A stretch of DNA of 64,000 nt, from NCBI RefSeq assembly GCF_021462225.1, contig NC_061805.1:51937496-52001495 (forward strand). The letters are read 5' to 3'. This DNA is from Girardinichthys multiradiatus (Eukaryota; Chordata; Actinopteri; Cyprinodontiformes; Goodeidae). A program made the translations under genes and the position numbers. Position 1 is the stretch's first letter. Each line of letters starts with the position of its first letter. The notes under the pieces were generated by a model, which was given only the letters and a program-made list of their open reading frames with translations, had not been told where the DNA came from and ran no database searches. Of the stretch, positions 43,350 to 55,699 are shown one piece after another.

Positions 43350-46300
43350 GTTTTTATTCATGTAAATAGTGTGAGCTTTACACTGCTGTACAACACTGGC
43401 AGCTGCAGTTGGCACTCTGAAACATCAAATTTACAGTCATCGTCACCTCTGCAACATGTTCACAAGTTCACCTGTTAAACTGTCTCTTCTGTTTGTCGGG
43501 GGATGAGTTCGCTCTCGTTTTCATTTTTCTTTCATCCAACAACCCATAGGTGCTCCCACCATGGGGGGCTAAAGGTACAAAATAAACCAGGAAATTAAAA
43601 AACAAGCGGCACCAAAAGCCACAACAGACAGGCGTCAACTGAACAACGGAAAACTACAAACATGCAACACACACCAGTTTACACAGAGCTATAGAAGCAT
43701 GCAGTAACACCATCTGAACAGAGGCGGACCAACAGCACACACGCACATCCAATCACACAACAGATCCAAAGTTTTCTGGAAAATAACAACCATCAGATCA
43801 AACGGACCCTGCTTTATCCTTACAAACATCACATCTGCAAAGTCAGCGGTGTTAGGGCAGGTTCATCATGGTTTACGTTCCCAAGGAAATCCCTGTGATT
43901 CTAGAGCAGCAGCGGGCTAACGTAAGCTTCTAGAATCACAATGAGTGATTTAAATGTGGAGCAAATGTTTCAGAGCTGATAACATGCATACGTAAAAACA
44001 TCTGATGCACTCCAGAGTCAGAACGCCAGACTTTCAGCATTTTCTCTGGATGCAAAGCTTCATGTTGAAGATTCCTGACACAATCACAGGATCTGGATCC
44101 ATGAACATCTTTAACTTCTCTTCATACACGTTTGGGGCAGCATCAGGACTCATGGTAGTGGTACTATTTTTCACAGTGGCAAGCAACACACCCTAGAATC
44201 AAATATCTGGACAATAAGCGGTAAAAGTTACATCCACACTCTGGAATATTCAGACAATCCATGTTTAAGATGTTTAAGAATGTTCTAGAACCGCTTAAAT
44301 CCTTTCACCACTTAACCACTTTACATCTGCTCTGAAATTAGAGCATGGAGGTTCTGTTTTTCAGATTCTTTCTAGAATATCTAGATGGGTAATAAAATAA
44401 AATCAGATTTCAGAATGCAGAAAAAGTTTTGATCACAGAGTTTTAGCCATGAAACATCATCTTTTGAAATAAAGGAATATAGATTATTGCCTCTGGAGCC
44501 GTTCAATATCTATGTTCTGGGTTTTATATTATTATCAACTATAATCCAGAAGAAAATGCTACCTGTGCCCCCCCTGGAAGTTAGATTAGTTCTAGAATTA
44601 CAAATATGACTCCACAAACACTTCGATTTATAACAAATTCTAGAATCTGAACCTTAAAACTAAAGACAGAAGCTCTCCAATCCCCTAATAGACATTTCAC
44701 ATACAACAATATGATCTCTGAGGTTATACTACAGTTTCTAGAGCAGTGAGATATTTGTAGATGCCAACGTTTTCAGAAGCTTTATGTTTGGTCCTGATCA
44801 GAGTTTAAAAGTTCTGTCCCTGTTCTCTAAATGACGGCTGTACTCAGACATCCAGGGACAAGAGTAAAAATGAGGGTCCTGCTCTAAAACTCCACGGATG
44901 TCCACGGTCCAGAGGATAGGCAGAAATCTCTAGAATGTAAAAACAGATCCTGAAATAAAGACAAACTTGAATGTAGTCACTGATGCCAGGACTTTTCAGG
45001 ATTGCCAATTATCAAGCATTAATGTTCAACCTTTTATTTTCTTTGAATTTGTTATGTTAAGTAAAACATTGATGCACTAAAATTCACAAGGCAAGAACGT
45101 AGGAACTATATGTTTGAGGGGTGCAAAAACCGCATTAGGTCAGGAAGATCAGGAGACTGGGGTAGAACTACTTCATCTGAAATCCAACATGAGCAAATAT
45201 CTAGAATTATTAAACGCTGAGCAGCCTTCCCCCTCAGCGAAGAACAAAAGTTATTTAATTTTAAAGCAGATTACAGTGAAAACACATAACATACATTCCA
45301 GGTAGGTATCCTCCAGAAGCAGAACATTTTTATTGGTTTTAGTGTTCTGAACTACAGCCCTTAGCATGTTCTAGAATCTGAACATATTAATGAAAAAACA
45401 CCCACAAATGTTCAGGTTTTACTTTGAGTTAAAGACTCAGAACATTAACATTTTCGGTCACACTGAATGTAAACGGACCTCAGAACAAACATCACAGAAA
45501 TAAAAAACTTCTGGAGTCCAAAACAAAGCTAATTACTCCCAACATACAGTAAAGTGAGGTTCCAGAAAAGAAGGTTCGAGCCTGAAAAAGATCTAACAGT
45601 TCTGGAAGCAACACAGCTGCGCCCATGCTCTAGAACCAGAACACAATTTTTATTGAACTGTATATATAAAAATCCCGTAAACCAAATCTTAAAAAAATGC
45701 TTCATCTGCAGCTTAAATTTATTAAAAGCACGTTTAGACCCCTGCTCCATACTGTTGATGCGCACACCCAAACCAGATTAGCTCCAGATCCAAACCAGAT
45801 GAACTCCAGAAGCAAACCAGATTAAACCATATTAGCTCCATATCCAAACTAGATCAGCACCTGATCCTAACTAGATTAGCTCCAGATTTGGGGGTTTCTA
45901 GAGCTAGTTTTCCAAGCAGTTTTAGATTTTAGGACATTCAACCTAAAAACATTTTCAACATTAGCACCCTGTCTTCATTTACTTGCACCCTCGCACCAAG
46001 CCAAACTGCTCTAGATATTTGGATTTTGTGTTTCCATGTCTCAGAATTAACAGATTTCAATGTCAGCGAATCGAAACTAAAAACATGATTGCTGGGCTTT
46101 CTATGTTAAAATGTGCCCTTAGGACTTGCTCTGGACAAGAATCCAACCTAAGGTGGTCTAGAGCAGGAGGAGAATGGAGACTGGACACAATTAACTGCAA
46201 CTTCTAAGGGAACATGTTAGGAATCTAGATTCTAAAACCAGAAAGGGTTTAAACATAAAGCTCAGTTAGGTTCGAACAAAACAGAAAAAGAAAGCTAGAG

Positions 46301-47740
46301 CAATGATAAGATGCTCTGGAACAGAAATGCTCTAAACCCAGCCAGCAGGAATGTTCTAGATTTAGTCCCTTCAGGCACATGAGATGTGGATCAGGCAACA
46401 TGGCTGTTAATGCTTCAGTCGCTGGTTGTATGAAATGAAAAAATGGGCTACATCAGAGACAGGGGCAGGATTTCCTTCAAACTCCCCCGACTGGATTCTG
46501 TTTCACAGATAGCTACAGAGATCCAGAGTCAAACAGGTCCAGATCTGTCAGCAGCACACAGGACTCATAAACCATCTTCATACCTACAAGATCAACAGCA
46601 TCCTACAGCCGACTGGGAATGAAACAGCTTCCACAGGACAGAACAGACATGGAAGAACAGATAAACAAGGAGATCTGTTTGTGCCTTCTGATATCAACAC
46701 ATGATCACTGTACAACAAGGAACACTGTAAACTCTACAACAGCAGCAGAAGAACTGAGCAACTCTAGATTGTCTCTGGATCAGCACACTGTGTCAGGAAA
46801 TCCAGGATATGTTGATCTTGCTTTTCAGGATCTTTCAGGGAAACCTTTTTCTCTCATTTTACAGGATCTGCTCCAGAATCTGAAACAGGGTCAAATCTGT
46901 TTCTGTAACCTTCCGTAGTCCAACGTTCAGAAGCAGATCCTGAAAATACCAGAGAGGGTCTAAAACTCGCTGTTCACTGGTTTTACGAAGTCATGATTGT
47001 CCACATATAGAAGAGAGGCTGCAGGGACAGACAACATGTGGAAAACATTATAAAGTGGAATCATCCTGGAGATGTTAATGTGCTGCTTCAGAAACACCAA
47101 AATCAGTTGGTTGGGGTGGAACATTAGGAAAGTTCAACAATGTCAAGCTCTTTTTGGCACAAATGTATTTACGCTGGCAGGCACCAAACAAGGAAAACTG
47201 ATCGACGTGGATTTTTTAACACTCAGAAGGAACATCTTCACTCAGCCAAGAAACGTGGACAGAGCTCCTCCAGCTGGGAGGCCAAGATGACCCAGTGGTG
47301 CTTCCAGCACAAAAAGCAGAGCAGGATCCGGATCCTTTTCCTGATGCTGACTGCTCCCGTCTCGTTCCGCCATTAACTCTGATGAGATCAGAGCCCCCCT
47401 GCTGCGCCAAGTATCAGAGGTCCCGGGGGAGCAATCATGATTTCAGGAAACGGGCAGAGGAGATCTTCCTCTGGATTCTGACTGCAGGGTCTCCGGATGG
47501 AGTCAAAGAATGGTGACGCTTTGTAAAGAGTGATATTTGTGCTGCAGTAATCTGGAAACCCAACATGAGTTCCAGCTGAATCAGTTTGGTTTCATTTTAA
47601 GAAAATCTGAAAGAACTGTGACTGATGACGACGTGGGACCGTTTCCCTCGTTTTAAGGCATCTCAAGAAAGTAAAGAACTCGTCTCTCCAGTCTCTGGAT
47701 GTCCTAAAACTTGGCTGCTGTTCTGGAAGTCTTTCTGGTC
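43350..47740 (-). other. spin1: Probable long 3' UTR of spindlin
   Basis: A minus-strand AATAAA at 43,358-43,353 is the first clear signal downstream that is not followed by another gene. No competing exon lies between it and the stop at 47,743-47,741. The interval is strikingly rich in tctagaat-like words. A shorter UTR is possible; transcript data would decide. Confidence 0.5.
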
Positions 47741-50700
47741 TTAGGAGGTCTTGACCAGGTCGTAGACGTAGATGTGGAAGTCATCGTCGAATTTGATGAA
47801 GTAGACGGAGGGTTTGGCCTCCACCTGGTGGATGACCATTCCCGAGCGCTTCCCGCCGTCCTCTTTGGCGTACTCCACCTGTTTTCCGACCAGACTGTCA
47901 ACCACCTCGCCGGGTTCCCGCTCTGCCGTCACGTTGTCGTCTGCAGACACAAACACAGGAACCAAGGCAGACCAAAACTTGAAAATCTGGACCGAACCTC
48001 GTCTGGATTCAGCTGTGGAGATTCGGCCGACACTCACTGGAATCGGGCATGATGCGCAGGTCTCCCTCCTTGTAGTCGTCCAGCAGCTGGTACATGTACA
48101 GAACTGGGTCCTTCTCGTAGGTGATGTAGAACCAGGTTGTCATGATGGGGGCTCGGGCCAGCACCATCCCCCTCCACTCCTCCTTGGGACCGTCTTCTGT
48201 CTCGAACATGTGCTCCACCGCCTTACCGATCATCGTCTCTGCTAGAAGTGAGTCGCTCACCCGGGCCTGAGCTGAAACACACAGAGAGGGTGAGGTCAGA
48301 CTCATTCTGCTCGGTGCTAGAAAGATAGGGAACCAGTCAAGGCTTCTATCTTGATTTGAAACTTGAATTTGTTGAAATTATATGTCTGTAGCCCAAGCTC
48401 ACACATCCAAACCAGAACTGCTCTGCATTTTAGATCTACAGTCTGCGTTGTCTAGAATGTGTAGTTTCATAATTTAATTGAACCAAACTTAAATATTTTA
48501 TTGTTTATAATTGTAGGCCAATAAATTCACATATATAAACTGGATCCATTCTAGAATCCTGGTTTTCCAGAACAACATTCATACAGAAAATACAGGTTTA
48601 GTATTTAGTAAATCGAAGTAAAACGTTGTTCAGGACACCAGTTTTTTGGTCATTAATCTAGAATGTGAATGTAAACACTGAAACCAGAAGGGTTGGTTTC
48701 CACGCCCTGCTTTCTCTAAGATGTTCTGTTTTTCTTATATATGCCGGGTCTTTTTCACACGTCCTGTTTTGGCATTTCAGAAAGAATCCCAACTGCTGAA
48801 ATGACAACATTGAATCAGGGCTGCATTGGGCATCAAAGACAGGTTGCAATAATGGAAAGAACCTGTGTTTGACCTTTAACCTTTTGGATTGTTTGTGTGC
48901 TAACATGTGTGTGTGTGGAGTAGGTGTGTGCTTATTTGTGACCTGGAATGGTAAGCTTTTCAAAGGCTGAGAAAAGTTACCCAACCGCACCGCCACGCCC
49001 CCCAATGCAGATCAAGCCTGGATGTGGACACCTCGGTGGCCAGGAGCCTGCACAAGTCCCCGGCAGCAGGGCCGCCCAAAACCGAGGAGGAAGAACCTTC
49101 CCATAGCCCCCAATCCGCCAGGGTGGCATTAGAAATCTGCAGTGGCAGAATGCAAACCCACCCCACCCAGGGTCCAGCTCAGTCCTTAAAGCCCCCAGCC
49201 GACACAAAATAACTCAGAGAGCCATAGCCCACCAGCAAGGAACCCACCATGCCACAGGAGTAAATGAGGGCCCCTACCTCAATCTCAAAGCCTTATACGT
49301 CTCAAATGCTTTAGGACTGAGGTGAAGGATGGGGCCAAGCAAAGTGGGGGGCACTGTCAGGTCCCCCTCCACCCATCTCAAACCCCGACACCCTGTAGTT
49401 GTTGCATATGTTAGCCTAAATGTTTGGCTTTTAGAAGATCAAACGTAAAGGTCTCATAATGTGTTAAGATTCCTCTAGACAGAGATTCACACCAGATATG
49501 CTCTAGAATAAGAAAGAAATTGTTAAAATTGATCATTTTTGCCCTCTCTCTAGACTACTAATGCTCTTATCCAAACTAGATTTGCTCTAGATTGTTGGCT
49601 TCCATATCTAGTTTTTCCAAGTCTTCATGTTCTAGAATATGTAGTTGAAACTTTGGTAAATCAAATCTAAAAAGCTTGTTTGTTTTGCCCCCCAATTAAA
49701 ACTAGAATTAAGCATTTCTCCATGTCAATGAAAGTTCAAATCTAAAATAGGTTGCTCTGGATATTTGTTAAAATGTTCATTTTTTCCCTTAATCCAGACA
49801 ATGAATCCACACATTCAAAGAACATTTTGGAAACATCATTGTGGGTTTCCATATCTACGTTTCCAGAACAACGTTTTATTAAACTACACGTCACTGAATT
49901 GACAGGTTTAGTAAATCACTTTAAAAAAAGTCAGTTTGTAACAAACATTTTTTCCTCTTCATATTTATAACGTTTGTGTCCAAGTCTCTGATTTCTACAA
50001 ACTGTTTATTCAAATGTCATTAAATCCAAGTAAACCGTTATATTAATAAACCGTTATATTAATAAACCGTTATATTAATAAACCGTTATATTAATAAACT
50101 GTTATATTAATAAACCGTTATATTAATAAACCGTTATATTAATAAACTGTTATATTATCCCTGAATGAAAGCTTTTAAAGCACATATTCAGTCTGCTCTA
50201 GAATAATATGTCAAATTTACTCAAGATCCAGGTTGTTATGATGGGGAAGCCTGCATGTTCTGGAATGTGACTGGTTAACATAATGGGATAAAACCTCTCA
50301 GGCATTGCAGAACCCTTTAGACAAACTTGGATCGGAGCCGTCAGAACATAGAACATGTGCTGATATGTTCCGTGATAATCGTTGAAAGAACCAGACAGAT
50401 GCCTTTTCAGCTGAAACCAGGAGCAGAATGAAGAAGAAGCTGCGGCTCCTCACCCACGCGGTCGGGCAGCACCTCCAGCCCCACCACCCGCTCATCGGAG
50501 TACAGCTCCAGGCCGTAAACGCAGTCGAAGCCGTCGTACTTGATCAGGTACAGAGACGGGTTAACTGGGACCTGGTCCAGGACCGTGCCTTTCCACTGGG
50601 ATGATTTATCTGGTGGGATGAAAAACACATCAACACGGAAAATCCCACTCAGGTGGAATATCCCACAGTGTTTAAACAAGAAGTCAGAACTGAAACCCAG

Positions 50701-51480
50701 AAACCGATCCAGACGTCTCAGCACCAACGCTTCACATTTAAGGTTTTTTTGATACCAGCTTAATTTGAAGATCAGAAGCTTTTACTTACTGCCCTCCTTC
50801 CAGATGTGCTGGATCCTGCAGCCGACGATGTTCCTTCTGGGCTGCACCAGTGTCTTACTGGGACCAACGCTGGTTCTCTGCTTCCTGCACAAATAGAGAC
50901 GAGACAGATAAGACAAAAACCCGCGAGTCCTGACTGATGATGTGTTTATGCTGTGTTTAAATCAGGCCCATAGGACTCGCAGACGTTTACTCTAACTAGG
51001 ACAGTTTAACCTCTACAGGTGGTCCAAAAGAATCAGGTACTGGGCTGACAGTGGGTGAGCAGCAGAAGTCCAAACATCTGACTTGTGATATTTAAGAGAC
51101 GTTTAACAGATTGCAGGAATGTCTGGCTGCTTGGAGCATCGTCTTCCAGATGGGAATATTAATGCTGGAGTCTGCAGAGGAGCTAAAAAAATCCTGGAAA
51201 AAAATCAGGAAACTTTGCATCTTTTACACTTTAATCTGATCTCAAATGGAAAACTGCCTTAAAACAGATCAAATATTCTGTTTTTATTCACAAACAACAT
51301 TTTGTTGTAAAGCTGCACAATAAATCAAATGTCTTCATCGCTGAGATATGAATGTGTGAAAAATCACAACCAATAAATATTGCTAAGATGCAAAACTTGG
51401 TGGCAGCGGATCTCCTGGAAAACCAGAGATCAACGGTTTCATTTCAGGACTTACTTGTGTGGATTCTTCTTCTTCATCAT
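47741..51480 (-). CDS. spin1: Spindlin (SPIN1-like), triple Tudor-like histone reader
   Basis: Spindlin-1 reads histone H3K4me3 (with R8/K9 marks) through three Tudor-like Spin/Ssty repeats and promotes rDNA and Wnt-target transcription. Coding exons in minus order: 51480-51455, 50884-50790, 50609-50454, 48271-48038, 47940-47741. Phases fit and the sum is 711 nt (236 codons plus stop). Repeat 1 runs from [11 protein letters not shown] to DCVYGLEL. Repeat 2 runs from [13 protein letters not shown] to YMYQLLDDY, with the aromatic [15 protein letters not shown]. Repeat 3 runs from [12 protein letters not shown] to the terminal YVYDLVKTS. Start chosen: [19 protein letters not shown], equal to the internal MMKK of the 262-residue mammalian protein. 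The frame upstream contains GVTAN but reaches a stop without another ATG if exon 54,935 is joined. Spindlin paralogues are close, so the number is less certain than the family. Confidence 0.93.
48890..49400. repeat. Possible LINE-derived or other dispersed repeat
   Basis: An abrupt switch to C-rich, proline-like composition (ccaccccacccagggtccag) within an AT-rich intron, with phrasing similar to fish dispersed repeats. Family not identified. Confidence 0.3.
50034..50157. repeat. 16-bp tandem repeat, eight copies
   Basis: ccgttatattaataaa repeats at exact 16-bp spacing from about 50,035; copies five and eight carry ct in place of cc. Confidence 0.95.
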
Positions 51481-51838
51481 GTTTGCAGTGACGCCTGAAT
51501 GTCCTGAAACAGAAAACAGAAATCCAGCATCTTCAGCTGCGGTCAGGCAGGAGGCGCTGTGTTCAACCAGAGTTCACAACCGATTCACCCTGAAGGTGAC
51601 GTCAGCAGAACCTGCAGAACTGTACTGGGTTCTGGACAACAGCCTGAAATCCTGCTGATTCCAAACCGAAACACAAACGTTTGGTTTGAAGTTCTGGTCA
51701 CAAACTCACCCCCGTCTGCTCGGGGCCGCGGGGCCGCTGGGCTCTTAAATTGAGTCTTCATTCATCCACCTGTAAGGGGTGGGGCGTGGCGGCAGCCAAT
51801 CAGGACACGGGTTCGAGTCTGGATTCAGATCGGGACGT

Positions 51839-51891
51839 GAGGAGGAAGGGAGGGAGAAGGAAGGGAGAGGGAAGGGAAAGGAGGGAGGAGG
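51839..51891. repeat. Uninterrupted 53-bp purine tract
   Basis: All G/A on the plus strand with many GGG/GGAGG runs, about 350 bp upstream of the first spindlin coding exon and inside its first intron. It has triplex- or G-quadruplex-forming composition. Confidence 0.85.
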
Positions 51892-51909
51892 TGGAGGGAG
51901 GTGAAGGAG

Positions 51910-54640
51910 AACCAGGAATTAGGGTGAACCCCCGAGACGGCCCATTCAGGTCAGGGACGGTCAAACACCTGGAGACTCAATTGTTGGACTCGACCAGGAA
52001 ACAACGAGAAGATTTCCTGCAGAAACACCAGACACAAAAAACCCAGAAATATAAAAATTCTACAGAATCAAATCTGAATTGTTTCTGCTCTGTTGAACTC
52101 GGCCTAAAATGTTCAGAACCGCCTCCATGAAGCGTTGAGCTCGAAACATGTTTCTAGACATTTAATAAACGTACTGCACCTTTAGGAGCCTAGAATTAAA
52201 TCTGAACATTAAAAACTAAAAACAGCAACACTATGGAGTCATACAGAGAACCTGGTTCTGGTTCTGGAAACACTGCAGGTCCATCTTCAGGAAAGCCCCC
52301 AACAGACACACCGTGCAGGAGGAAACGCTGCGTGACAAGGTGACCGTTGACTGCAGGAGGAAGTCTGCAGCTGCATGCAGCGCTGCAACCTGAGCAGGAA
52401 ACAAGCAGCCTCCCTGCAGCTGCAGGCGCAGCAGTTCGGCTTCCAGGGTGACTCTGAGCCCGGAGCTAAGCTGGTACCAGGATCATCTCTTCAGCAGGAG
52501 GCACTCAGTGGACCGAGCAGCAGATGTTCTGGACATTTTCTCAGATCTGCAACTCAAACATTCACACAAGTTTCTGTTTCTCTGGAAAACTGCAGCTGCT
52601 TTCATTCCAACAGCCACGTCTTTCAGACCCACACATCCGTGATCCGCTGCAGCAGAGATCCAGTACCAGGGTCCATTCACACAGCGGACGTTCACAGGCT
52701 TGCAGCTGAATATAGGGGGCGCTGTGGCTTTATCGCACTCATCTCTCCTCTGCTGCTGAAACATTTGGTTTGACAGATTAACGTCAGTATGACTCTGACT
52801 GCAGAGAGCTGGACAATGGATCAGAGTTTCTGAACGTTCTGATTCGGATTATTAAACACTGCAGATATAAACACCAGGTTCTGAACTATGAAACTTACTG
52901 GACCTTTTAACATCAACATTTATTGCTTCTCTGCACTAATTTTGAAGCACATGGTCATCAGTAGTCTGGAACATCATCTGCTCTGAAAGAGTTTGGATTT
53001 CCGTTTTTTACGGGACAGTTAATGCAACATGAAGAACAAACAGAGCAGCCCAAAACGATCCGGTCTCACACTGCTAACGGCACCAAAATGATCTTTTCCT
53101 CTTTAATTTGTTGGTTAAATTTAAGATGTTTGGATCCTGAGTGGAAACGGTGGGTTTGATTGGTACTCCCAGCTCCATGTAGGAGAAACCCAGAAGAACG
53201 GTCCTGAACGTTTCAACAGCCGGCCCGAGATCCAGTATGACTGGAGTCCAAAAGAAATATGCAGAACTCTGGGAATAAACTAAACTGGTCTGCTGATATT
53301 TTCTGGCTCCTTAAACCAACAGAACCATGGTTCTGAATGGAGAGAAATGTGATTCTGTTGGCTTGCATGTTCTTCTGGTTTTGGATCTTCCAACAAGAAC
53401 CGGATCAACTCAGCTGTGACGCCATTCCCAGATCAGCGTTAGTAGGATGTTTGTTCCTAGCAACACTGATGAAAACCCAAACATAAAGATCCAAACATTT
53501 CTGGCACAATTTCACCGACTCCAAGGTGCACAGAGTTCTGGTCCGATGAAGACTCCAGCAGCAGGTTGCAGCTTGGCCTTCATCAGGGTCAAGTAAACCC
53601 AGACACACCAAGAATGACTTCTGGTCTCCACCATTCCTGTTCTGGACATTCTTAGGGCTCATTGTTGAAGGTCCGGTTCATCAAAAACATGGTTGGATTC
53701 ACCTGAACAGGCGTAGAACCTTTAAAACCCAGTTCATACTTAAAAGTACCTTTAATCTAAAAACAGGTTCAGTAAATCAAGTTTTATTTGATTGACTTGA
53801 AAACTAAAGCGTGAAAACAGAATTCTGTTAATTTAATTTGAGTTTTTCAGGATGTGACCCGAGAGCTTTTAAATTTAAACATCATCAGAACCAAACTATT
53901 AAAGTCTCAATTTTTAATAAGTCATCAAAGTCGTGTTGATTTCTGTCACCAAACCTCTACAGTTAGGATCGTCTACATCAGGCCCGCGTTTGTCTCCTGT
54001 TTTAAAAGAAATTCTCTTGCCCATAATTAGATAGTTGGAGGACCCAGTTCTGGGCCGGCCCAGTTCTGACCCGGTTGCTCCCTGTCGGCGGCCATGGTTG
54101 TAAGTATTTGTTGAACGTTTCATTGCTGCACTTAAGTAAAAATAGTTGAGAATCTTTGAGTCACAACTGTTAACCCCAGAACTTTTCACTCACTGTAGGT
54201 TCTTCTAGCCTGCACACATAATCCTTCACTTTGCTTTAATTAATGTTAAAACATTAATAATAAACCTATTAATAATGACTGCCAGAGCCCTGCAAAATCC
54301 TGCAAAATGGCTCCAAAATGAGCCCAAAAGACAACACAGCAAACAGTCCTTGTTTATATTTTGACTTCAGATGAATATTTAGTATTATAAGAAAAATGAT
54401 GACAAGATAATTCCTCCTGCTAATCACATAAGGTCCCCAGGGGCCCCCAATGAGTCCGTCCCTGGGACCCTGCAGGTGGTGAGACCGGCCCTGCTGCGAC
54501 TGGTCAAAATCACTACCCAAAAAAAACCTTGCAGCGCCCCCAGGCGGCAAGGTGTGTTTGCTGCAGAGCTCTGAGGAGGACTTGCTGCTTGTTTTGGCTG
54601 CTGAGCATGATGAAGATGTCCATCCAGAGGTCACTCAAAG
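51910..54640. other. spin1: Spindlin intron 1, no gene seen
   Basis: Unique-looking intronic DNA. Several 60-130-codon frames occur but none has a family likeness or matching splice context. An exon homologous to the mammalian MKTPFGK start was sought on the minus strand and not found. Confidence 0.5.
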
Positions 54641-54659
54641 TCTCCTAAAAACGCGCAGC

Positions 54660-55060
54660 TGCCACCCGGACTGCCGCACACGGTAAATGTGCAGAAAAAC
54701 TGCGCGCCGCAAACGGACTCCTCCCGCAGCGCGGCGGCCACGTTGCGTCACTATTTACAAAAACCCGCAGAGGCGCAAGAAAAGGCGCAAGCGAACAAAG
54801 GCAGAGTGGGGGGTGGGGGGTGTGCTGGGGGAGAAAACACGGCGCCGAGCTCGTTGCTCCGCAGGAAACCGTTGGACCGGGCCCACGGCTCGGTTCCGGC
54901 TCCGCTGCGAGGCCCGCAGGCCGCAGGTACTCACCGACACGGCGGTCAGCGCTGCCGCATAATCCCAATCAGCCGCCGAAACTCAGATTGATCCGCTCTG
55001 CCTCCGTTTGAGGCTCCGCTGCGTCAAGCTGGCTGCGCCAAAATGGAGGGAGGGCGGGAA
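54660..55060 (-). promoter_or_regulatory. spin1: CpG-island promoter and first non-coding exon of spindlin
   Basis: Dense CpG and GC-rich DNA. A minus-strand donor (gtgtcg/gtgagt) at 54,935/54,934 ends an exon of about 110 nt beginning near 55,045. Joined to the acceptor at 51,494 it leads in frame to the MMKK start. ORFs of 90-107 codons here are GC-content artefacts. Confidence 0.7.
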
Positions 55061-55374
55061 AGTGTGGCCCGGCCTTTCAAAATAAAAGCACAGATCCTAC
55101 AGCAGGGCGCTGCTAGCAACACAAGAGAAACACAAGAAAGGAAACTATCTCATTTGGCCCGTTTTCCTCTGATCCAGGCTTTATCAGAACTTTATGGAAG
55201 TTCTAATGATCAGCAGTTCTCCTCCAGGTCATTTCTTTGGACTTTGGCTGCCTTTTTAGTCCTTTTTAGTCTTTGCTCTTGATCAGATGGTTTGTTTGGT
55301 TGTTAACCCTTTAATGATGACCTCTGAACCTGACAGACATAAATGATTCTTGAACTTGGACCACTAAGTTGAAT

Positions 55375-55655
55375 CTGTGCAAACCTCTGAGCTTAGAGGC
55401 TTCTCAGGGTGGTCAAGGTCCATTCTGTAACCGGTGGGTTGCCGGTTCAAACCCCTGCTCTGGCAGTCTCAGTAGTGTCCTTCGGTAAGACACTTCACCC
55501 TCCTTGTCTGCTGATGGTGTTCAGCTGTGGCTCCATGGTAGCTGCCATCCATCCATTCACAGTGTGTGAAAAGGTGGAATGACTGACTGTGATGTAAAGC
55601 TCTTTGGGGACTTGATATATACAAGTTCAGGCCATTTACCATTTTCTCTGTCACA
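55375..55655 (+). mobile_element. tRNA-derived SINE
   Basis: B box ggttcaaaccc at 55,444-55,454 and an approximate A box (tggtcaaggtc) about 35 bp before it. The body contains the tgtccttcggtaagacactt and gatgtaaagctctttgggg sequences common in fish SINE-type repeats. It lies between the spindlin and MFSD14B promoters. Confidence 0.65.
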
Positions 55656-55699
55656 TAGGAGGTGTTCCTCTCCACTGTCACCACATGCAGTCACACGGG

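Larger units (their letters stand above)
48340..50230. repeat. Degenerate repeat family rich in tctagaat, spindlin intron
   Basis: Related passages recur near 48,400-48,660, 49,560-49,720 and 49,740-49,950: (g)tttccatatcta, tttccagaacaac, ttctagaatatgtag, then ggtttagtaaatc. They are spaced by hundreds of bases and heavily diverged. Similar words continue through the 3' UTR (43,900-46,400). Confidence 0.5.

Noticed and set aside
54645..55011. Overlapping 60-107-codon ORFs in the CpG island
   Set aside because: GC-rich DNA is stop-poor; frames on both strands are open and none resembles a protein. The region fits a promoter and non-coding exon.
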